DNA of 64,000 nucleotides. It comes from JAXLVB01 sp046329195. Its GTDB lineage: Bacteria > Bacteroidota > Bacteroidia > Cytophagales > Spirosomataceae. Each line of letters starts with the position of its first letter. The first letter of the stretch is position 1. The translations under genes and the position numbers were made by a program. The notes beneath the pieces are model-generated. The model was not told where the DNA came from. It ran no database searches and was given only the letters and a program-made list of their open reading frames with translations. Positions 60,801-64,000 of the stretch are shown in pieces. Location of the stretch: NCBI GenBank assembly GCA_046329195.1, contig JAXLVB010000003.1, positions 558,001 through 622,000 of the forward strand, in the 5' to 3' direction.

Positions 60801-63605
60801 ACTCAAATTCCCTAATTCAGTTGGAATTAGGCTACTGAGTTGGTTATTGTCTAAATAAAGTTCTTTTAGATTGGTCAAATTTCCCAACGAACTGGGGATA
60901 GAGCCACTTAAATTATTCTGGCTAAGCCCAACTTTGGTTACCCTCCCGTCCGTACAAGTAATCCCATACCAACTACAGGGATTACACCCACTTAACCAGC
61001 CTTGTTTATTAGTCCAATTAGCTCCATTGGTAGCATTGTAAAGGTCTATGAGGGGTTGGAGGTCAGGGTGTTCTCCTATGGTTACACTCACGCTGGCGGT
61101 GGCCGTACATCCTGCTGTACTGGTGGCTTTTATGTAGTACGTTCCGCCTACTGCCACAGCCGTAGGGTTGGCCACTGCCATGCTAAACCCACTGTCACTA
61201 AAGAAACTCAACGTGCCGTTGGAGCTAACGGCGGCTTGTAAATTAACGGTATTAGGTGAGCATACGGGAGTTGGTGTGGTTACAGCAATCGTCGGCAAAG
61301 GATTGATAGTCACTCCCACCGAAGCCGTAGCCGTACAACCATTCAAGCTCGCCTTGGCGTAGTAAGTACCTGAATTGCTGACCGGATTAGCGACGGTGCT
61401 GCTAAATCCGCTATCGCTGAAATAGGAAAGTGCGCCATTGCTACTGAACGCCGTGCTGAGGTTCAGCGTTCCCCCACATTGCGCCGCTGGCGTAACGGCA
61501 ATTGTGGGCAGGGCATTGACTTGCACCGAAACAGTTTGCGTAGCCGAACATCCTGCCCAAGCACTACCTGTTACGGTATAAATTCCCGTTGAACCAGTAG
61601 CTCCCACAAACGATGGGTTTGCTGCCGTACTGTTAAACCCTTCGGGGCAATTGCCATTTGGACAAGCCCATGAGTAAGTATCGCCACCCGTTACGCTCAT
61701 GGTAAGCGTTTGTCCTTCACAAACGGGTGAATTAGATTGGACATTAAGGTTGGGTGCGAGCGTAACAGTAATCGTTACAGCGTTAGAAGGTGCACTCACT
61801 ACTTGGCCCACTTGGCAGGTAGCCGTTAGCGTGGTCGTGTTGCTAAATACCACGTTGCTTCGGCTAAGGCCATTCACCCCATCGCTCCACACTACCGTGC
61901 CGGCACAACTGGTGGCAAATAAATTAACGCTTTGCCCCGCACACACCGAGGTTTTGCTGGCTGCTATGTGTACGGCACAGTTGCTCAATTCTTGGCCTTC
62001 GGCAAAATTGGAGGCCGTTCCCGTGAGTTCAAAACCCGAGAACGTACCCGGGTGGTTACCCGTAGCGTCTGTTAAGGTGCTTTGCGCTGTGTTGTCCCCA
62101 TTGACTACCCCTTGATTGGCTCGATAATGGGCCACCAAACCCGCACTGCTACCCTCGAGTTGACAGTTGAGATTAGCCGATACTTCCTGCGCTTGCAAGG
62201 CTCTGTCCCAGATGCGGACTTCGTCTAAAGCCCCGTGCCAGTGGCGGCCACCTGCCCCCCAGCCACCCAAGCGCAGTGACTGTGCACCATTGTAAAAAAT
62301 ATCCCCACTGGGGTAGGGAGCGCCTTGCAGCACCCCATTGAGGTAGAATCGAGTCTCGGTGGCATCTTTGACCAAGGCAATATGCTGCCAAGTACCTACC
62401 GTAAGAGAAAAAGGAATGACGAGGATTTGCCCAGATGCTTGACCGATTCCGAAATAATACTGCGAGGTATTGGGGTCGTATTGCAACACCCAATTTTGAC
62501 TACTACGATGATCGTTATCTATAATATCCACGTAACCCGTTGGTACGCTAGAGGGCTTGACCCACATTTCGAGGCTAAAAGTCTGATAATTAAACCAATT
62601 GCCGAGCTCTACCTTATCATTGAGGCCATCAAACTGCAAGGCTTTGGCGGGTGTACTTGGGCAGTTGTTGATGGTTACCACCGCCGAAGCCGTGGCTGTA
62701 CATTCGCCCGTCGTTACCGACACACTGTAAACCCCTGCTTTGGCCATGGTTGCATTAGAAACAGCAGGATTTTGTTCGGTTGAAACAAACGAATCAGGGC
62801 CACTCCATGAATAACTACTTGCCGACGTACAACTCAGCTGCAACGTAGTGCCTTCACAAAGTGGCGAATTACTGCTGATAGTCGGTGTGCAACCGTTGGT
62901 GGCACCTCCTTCAGTATAAAGAGCGCTGATTTCGGTATTGGTCAGTACTCGTTCAAACACATATATATCATCCACATCACCTGTAAACCAATTCCCTTCC
63001 ATCGCAGAAGCAGCCCCTACCGTAAAAGCCAGTGTGGGCGTAAAAGGCGGCATTGCTGAGTAGGTTTCGGGTAACTGTGTTCCATTTACATAAAACTTCG
63101 TTACTCCATCATCTACCATCATGACGACATGATACCAAGTTGATGTAGAAGTAAATAGGCTGCTAGTGGGTAGTGGATTAGAAGGCCCTGCCCCAATAGC
63201 TCCCATCAAACTACCGTTTCCGCTCATTCCCAAACCATAGCCAGTGTTTCTGACAAACATATACCCAAACTCGCCGTTGTACCAAAAATTGGCATTTTGA
63301 GTCAGATTGCTTGGCCGAACCCAACAGCTTACACTGAAGTTGTTAGTAGCAGTAATAACGGGAGGGGTACTGACGAGCCAGTTACTTCCCGAAAAAGACA
63401 TGGCTTGATTAGCATTGCCAAAGCGGTCGGTTGTTAGGGTAGGAAAGTCTCCAAAAATTCGCCCTCCTGCCAAATGATGGCCTTGCCCGCTGACATCTTG
63501 ACTATTTCCATTGAAAGGATAATAGGCTGTCATACCAGTAAGTACCTGTGATTTAGCAAGTTGGACAGTTGCTAATACTAAGAAAAAGAGTAAATACTTT
63601 TTCAT
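51879..63605 (-). CDS. Giant T9SS adhesin with LamG, Ig-like and plant-type LRR modules
   Basis: A 3908-residue exported surface protein. Signal peptide MKKYLLFFLVLATVQLAKSQ. Approximate order: LamG 1 (22-225); Ig-like (235-308); LamG 2 (315-515); Ig-like units (535-835); LRR block 1 with N-cap (845-1125, 10 repeats); Ig-like plus five tandem 72-residue units (1150-1603); LamG 3 (1605-1800); Ig-like (1825-2058); LRR block 2 (2062-2365, 11 repeats); Ig-like (2402-3022); LRR block 3 (3025-3285, 9 repeats); Ig-like (3322-3805); linker RLAATEQAE; T9SS sorting tail (3825-3908; FPNPTQGKIQVEVRLQ). The LRRs follow the plant-type L-x-L-x-x-N-x-L-S-G-x-I-P pattern. Role in adhesion to glycans or proteins is inference. 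Confidence 0.9.
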   Translation of the reverse strand: MKKYLLFFLVLATVQLAKSQVLTGMTAYYPFNGNSQDVSGQGHHLAGGRIFGDFPTLTTDRFGNANQAMSFSGSNWLVSTPPVITATNNFSVSCWVRPSNLTQNANFWYNGEFGYMFVRNTGYGLGMSGNGSLMGAIGAGPSNPLPTSSLFTSTSTWYHVVMMVDDGVTKFYVNGTQLPETYSAMPPFTPTLAFTVGAASAMEGNWFTGDVDDIYVFERVLTNTEISALYTEGGATNGCTPTISSNSPLCEGTTLQLSCTSASSYSWSGPDSFVSTEQNPAVSNATMAKAGVYSVSVTTGECTATASAVVTINNCPSTPAKALQFDGLNDKVELGNWFNYQTFSLEMWVKPSSVPTGYVDIIDNDHRSSQNWVLQYDPNTSQYYFGIGQASGQILVIPFSLTVGTWQHIALVKDATETRFYLNGVLQGAPYPSGDIFYNGAQSLRLGGWGAGGRHWHGALDEVRIWDRALQAQEVSANLNCQLEGSSAGLVAHYRANQGVVNGDNTAQSTLTDATGNHPGTFSGFELTGTASNFAEGQELSNCAVHIAASKTSVCAGQSVNLFATSCAGTVVWSDGVNGLSRSNVVFSNTTTLTATCQVGQVVSAPSNAVTITVTLAPNLNVQSNSPVCEGQTLTMSVTGGDTYSWACPNGNCPEGFNSTAANPSFVGATGSTGIYTVTGSAWAGCSATQTVSVQVNALPTIAVTPAAQCGGTLNLSTAFSSNGALSYFSDSGFSSTVANPVSNSGTYYAKASLNGCTATASVGVTINPLPTIAVTTPTPVCSPNTVNLQAAVSSNGTLSFFSDSGFSMAVANPTAVAVGGTYYIKATSTAGCTATASVSVTIGEHPDLQPLIDLYNATNGANWTNKQGWLSGCNPCSWYGITCTDGRVTKVGLSQNNLSGSIPSSLGNLTNLKELYLDNNQLSSLIPTELGNLSSLQHLTLYSNQLNGPIPSSLGNLNNLQYLHLYNNHLNGSIPNSLGQLSNLQSLALNNNQLSGSISNSLGQLSNLQFLALNNNQLNGSIPSSLGQLSNLQFLLLNNNQLNGSIPNSLGGLSNLITFNLANNQLSGSIPNSIGNLSSLQSLYSNNNQLSGSIPSSLGGLSNLSTLDLQNNQLSGCYPISLSTLCNRLGSVAFFPPFLGNTGLPGGGSSASWQAFCATGAGSDNFTPVATTTTPSVCVGGGIQLSASGGTAYSWSGPNGYTSSNRTPNLTASSTALGGVYTVVVSNGGGACTATATVGVAINPLPTIAIATPSAQCGTLNLSTAFSSNGALTYFSDSGFSSTVANPVSSSGTYYAKASLNGCTATASVGVTINPLPTIAVTTPAAQCEGTLNLNTAFSSNGALTYFSDSGFSSTVATPVSSSGTYYAKATLNGCTATASVGVTINPLPTIAVTTPAAQCGGTINLSTAFSSNGSLEYFSDSGFSSTVANPVSSSGTYYAKATLNSCTATASVGVTINPLPTIAVTTPAAQCGGTLNLSTAFSSNGTLSYFSDSGFSSAAATPVSSSGTYYAKASLNGCTAKASVGVTINPLPTIAVTTPAAQCGGTINLSTAFSSNGVLTYFSDSGFSSTVANPVSSSGTYYAKASLNGCTATASAVVTINNCPSTPASALQFDGLDDKVELGNWFNYQTFSLEMWVKPSSVPTGYVDIIDTDHRTNQNWVLQYDPNTSQYYFGIGQASGQILVIPFSLTVGTWQHIALVKDATETRFYLNGVLQGSPYPSGDINYNGAQSLRLGGWGAGGRHWQGALDEIRIWDRALQAQEVSANLNCQLEGSSAGLVAHYRANQGVVNGDNTAQSTLIDATGNHPGTFSGFELTGTASNFAEGQELSNCALHIAASKASVCAGQSVNLFATSCAGTVVWSDGVNGLSRSNVVFSNTTTLTATCQVGQVVSAPSNAVTITVTPISLSIQLSGSHCVGETISLAVTGGDTYSWNCPNGNCPEGFNSTSATPTLTAAVARAGIYSVTATNTAGCTGTQTIAVAVNVLPTIAVTTPAPVCPPNTVNLQATVSSNGTLSFFTDSEFSTAVANPRAVAVGGTYYIKASNTNSCSATASVNVIIGEHPDRQPLIDLYNATNGANWTNKQGWLSGCNPCGWYGITCTNGRVTKVDLGANNLRGTLPSSLGNLSNLQNLVLTSNQLSGPILSSLGNLSNLQYLALNFNQLSSSIPSSLGSLSDLQYLALSNNELSGTIPSSLENLGNLQNLLLHVNQLSGPIPSSLGNLRNLKYLTLDYNQLSGPIPSSLGNLGNLKYLNLSNNELSGPIPSSLGNLSNLQTLYLQSNQLSGSIPSSLGNLGNLQYLLLHVNQLRGAIPTSLGNLSNLLHLHLSENQLSGSIPSSLGNLTRLLELKLNENQLSGCYPSSLSSLCSRLTFYNFNSNTGLPGGGSNASWQAFCATGAGSDNFTPVATTATPSVCVGGVIQLSASGGVAYTWSGPNGYTSSNRTPNLTASSTALGGVYTVVVSNGGSACTAAATVQVAVVSPPTIVISSNSPVCVGQRVNLTASGGSSYGWLCPTGNCPNGFVSNSGKPSFVATSVQQAGFYTVSASNAQGCTASTRLAVDINPLPTTTAGTTTPTVCLGETIRLQASGGVSYTWSCPSGACGFDATTKNPVFASTNLNQAGTYTVVVSNTNGCTASATVSVSINALPGVSVSSNSPVCQGNTLNLSATGGATYNWRGPAAFTSTSNQPARSNVTTNMAGVYSVTVTNAAGCSATQTIAVVINPSPTVTVQSNSPTCVGAIINLSASGGTSYVWSCPTGNCPNGFASTSATPSFVGEIASSGSYSVTIVDGNGCSNSASISVKVNPLPTLNIAIPTAQCGGTLNLNTVFSSNGTLSYFANSGFSSTVANPVSVSGTYYARATLNGCQATASSEVVINPIPTLAVSTPPAQCGGTIDLNTVFSSNGLLAFSNNGGFTSTVANPVSSSGRYFAKATLNGCTATNSVSLTITISPTIVVSTPEVVCPPNTVNLQTVVRSNGTITFFTDSGFSSTVTNPTVVSVGGTYYIKAVSVGNCSTTATVTVRIGAHPDLQPLIDLYNATNGANWRSKTGWLSGCDPCTWLGVGCSNGRVNSLTLRYNRLQGELPASLSGLSNLETINLEGNQLTGMIPSSLGNLSNLQVLALNNNAFSGPIPSSLGNLLNLKQLLLFDNNLSGSIPAVLGNLRNVEIIALDMNNLTGAIPGSLGNLSNLKEFSVASNQLNGQLPTELGNLTRITHFMVHRNQLSGPIPDYISNLPELKSLDLSYNQFVGSIPAGLGLLNNLTALFVNNNQLTGCYPSALSGLCARLSSPSYDFSNNAGLPGGGSRASWQAFCATGAGSSNFVASTSTPVVCTGNTVELSASGGLSYSWQGYGFTSTAQKPSFRAVSVTQGGIYTVSAQNGSGCTGTATVSVEVLPAPKLTVVDNVAACLGQTVTLSASGGDSYTWDCPSGTCPNGFNRYVSNPSYIATSTMQGGSFTVTAENRFGCLAIGSYKVGVTIYPLPTATASTTTSIVCLGETIRLQASGGVSYTWSCPSGTCGFESTTRNPVFASTNLNQAGTYTVVVSNANGCTSSATVSVSINALPNARADNNSPVCQGETLLFGAIGGTTYNWRGPAAFTSTSNLPNRSNVTTNMAGLYSVTVTNAAGCSAVATTSVAVNPITTANISISTGKPYVCAGNTITLSVSPIAGATYRWYRETVVTGLNPIQDAITNQVAVTLGGTYHVDITNSSGCTYRASITIISLSALSLAASYSFSQNGTVLNLAATPTGLIYSWSGPGGFSSTLRNPSRSPVTTAMAGAYQVAGVQASSGCTATATTSVVIGTTSSRLAATEQAEVAIHSMELYTFPNPTQGKIQVEVRLQKPESIHLYWLNTLGQTKQQWYLPEKTTVHRIELDVSESPEGFYLLYAETEEAKRASKKVWKQH
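53750..54530 (-). repeat. LRR block 3 (coding tandem repeats)
   Basis: Nine 24-residue leucine-rich repeats with an N-cap (LIDLYNATNGANWRSKTG) and a C-cap (NNAGLPGGGSRASWQAFC). This block is the most diverged of the three, with unit sequences differing at many places, so it is the oldest copy or under least homogenisation. Confidence 0.85.
56510..57420 (-). repeat. LRR block 2 (coding tandem repeats)
   Basis: Eleven 72-bp units (24 residues each) with a nearly constant SGPIPSSLGNL core, so the DNA reads as a regular tandem array. Homogeneous units suggest recent unequal exchange or strong homogenisation. Confidence 0.9.
57892..58790 (-). repeat. Long duplication, copy 2 (LamG 3 module)
   Basis: This 0.9-kb segment recurs at 61762-62660 almost base for base, with scattered single differences (e.g. 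AAGGCACAG vs TACGGCACAG near 58105). The offset is exactly 3870 bp, that is 1290 codons, so it is in frame. It encodes an Ig end and the LamG domain. Confidence 0.9.
58795..59872 (-). repeat. Five tandem 72-residue Ig-like units
   Basis: The string GGATTGATGGTCAC recurs at 59011, 59227, 59443 and 59659, spacing exactly 216 bp; the next unit start is 213 bp on, missing one codon. Each unit encodes TINPLPTIAVTTPAAQCGGT ... SGTYYAKASLNGCTATASVG. Confidence 0.92.
60230..61075 (-). repeat. LRR block 1 (coding tandem repeats)
   Basis: Ten 24-residue plant-type LRRs with N-cap (LIDLYNATNGANWTNKQG, then SWYGITC) and C-cap (NTGLPGGGSSASWQAFCATG). Several adjacent units are AT-rich and contain LNNNQLNGSIP repeats. 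Confidence 0.88.
61762..62660 (-). repeat. Long duplication, copy 1 (LamG 2 module)
   Basis: Partner of 57892-58790. Together with the Ig and LRR parts that follow each copy, it shows that a whole LamG-Ig-LRR module was duplicated; block 1 then carries one extra 72-residue Ig unit. Confidence 0.9.
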
Positions 63606-63633
63606 GGATTGCGAGAGAATTAGGGTTGTAGAA

Positions 63634-63667
63634 TCAAAAAAAAAGCGTCAATGGTGTATTGACGCTT
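63634..63667 (-). terminator. Terminator of the upstream gene
   Basis: AAGCGTCAAT (63643-63652) and ATTGACGCTT (63658-63667) form a perfect 10-bp stem with a GGTGT loop. On the minus strand a T run (TTTTTTTTG) follows. It ends the gene at 63726, only some 30 bases before the adhesin start at 63605. Confidence 0.88.
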
Positions 63668-63725
63668 GAGTGGTGGTCAATAAAATCAATAAACGAGCTG
63701 TGAATTTAGGGTGAACACCATTTGA

Positions 63726-64000
63726 TTACTTTGCGGCTTGCTCACTGGCCAGTACAATTTTCCACATACCGTTGATGCGTTCCAGAATACGAATTTCACG
63801 GCCTTTCATTGGAGCTTTATTTTCTTTGATTACCTCTTGCGAGTAGGTTACCCAAGCAGTTGTTCCTGCAATGTGTACATCATAGTCGCTGGTGCCCATT
63901 TGTACTTTCTCGGGATAGGCTTTTTGCCTTGCCACCTCCATAAGCTGATCAAAGGCTTTGCCCTTAGCAAACGAATTACCAATAAACGGCACCAAAAACT
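63726..64000 (-). CDS. NTF2-like (SnoaL/DUF4440-type) protein, 5' truncated by the window
   Basis: Some 91 C-terminal residues are visible; the frame is still open at the window edge, so the start lies outside and the first Met seen (63995) need not be real. The pattern DYDVHIAGTTAWVTYSQEVI, then MKGREIRILERINGMWKIVL, is that of NTF2-like small domains (beta strands V-H-I-x-G-x-T-A-W-V and W-K-I). Such domains serve as ketosteroid-isomerase-like enzymes or as binding modules. Function here is unknown. Confidence 0.65.
   Translation of the reverse strand, partial: FLVPFIGNSFAKGKAFDQLMEVARQKAYPEKVQMGTSDYDVHIAGTTAWVTYSQEVIKENKAPMKGREIRILERINGMWKIVLASEQAAK

Noticed and set aside
1..64000. tRNA, rRNA, riboswitch or phage genes
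   Set aside because: No cloverleaf T-loop signature, rRNA stretch, known riboswitch core, integrase, transposase or structural phage gene was recognised by eye; a covariance-model scan would be needed to exclude small RNAs.

Overview
The window looks like chromosome of a Bacteroidota bacterium of the Cytophagales type, possibly Spirosomataceae-like. The evidence is two giant secreted proteins with type IX secretion (T9SS) C-terminal sorting tails, an ECF sigma/FecR pair in the Bacteroidetes style, LutABC-type lactate genes, many lipoprotein or signal-peptide hydrolases, and weak Shine-Dalgarno sequences with TAnnTTTG-like -7 boxes. No rRNA, tRNA, CRISPR array, phage or intact insertion sequence was seen. 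Genus-level placement is a guess.

Layout. 1-6.7 kb: secreted or periplasmic catabolic enzymes (Gfo/Idh/MocA oxidoreductase, alpha/beta hydrolase lipoprotein, TauE/SafE permease, SMP-30 lactonase, S9 peptidase). 6.7-13.4 kb: a distinctly AT-rich stretch with a FAH hydrolase fused to a luciferase-type (DUF5519-like) domain, an AraC regulator, a decayed death-on-curing toxin-antitoxin pair, an esterase, an ECF sigma factor with a membrane partner, and coding remnants; it is probably acquired DNA. 13.4-26 kb: cupin, unknown secreted protein, CoA-transferase with a duplicated 3' tail, GH43-like enzyme, a 1395-residue T9SS protein with 14 GloVer-type repeats, and a GH2 enzyme. 26-31 kb: DSD1/D-threonine-aldolase-like PLP enzyme, diheme cytochrome, SDR, MerC protein with a possible Zur/Fur-type site, methyltransferase.

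31-39 kb: Crp-like regulator, then a minus-strand cluster lutA-lutB-lutC-FAH-SDR. The cluster fits the non-phosphorylated L-fucose (2-keto-3-deoxy-L-fuconate) route, in which the SDR and FAH enzymes yield pyruvate and L-lactate and LutABC oxidises the lactate. A divergent AraC regulator and dipeptide epimerase follow. 39-48 kb: acyltransferase, SIMPL protein, FolK, an ECF-sigma/FecR/STN-repeat-protein operon without a SusC/D pair, an AraC regulator, and two paralogous small secreted proteins. 48-51.7 kb: a NarL-type two-component system in line with an unrecognised 371-residue protein and a 7-TM protein. 51.9-63.6 kb: one 3908-codon adhesin gene built from LamG, Ig-like, plant-type LRR and T9SS modules, carrying a nearly identical 0.9-kb duplication exactly 3870 bp apart.

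The most notable non-gene signals are: a three-copy intergenic repeat family (about 27.34, 32.16 and 45.87 kb); a palindromic ACAAGCG/CGCTTGT repeat cluster (40.6 kb, with a relative at 27.25 kb); a 135-bp insertion between lutB and lutC flanked by a 16-bp direct repeat; and a candidate small RNA (about 31.2-30.97 kb, minus strand) bounded by paired FNR-like boxes and a strong terminator.
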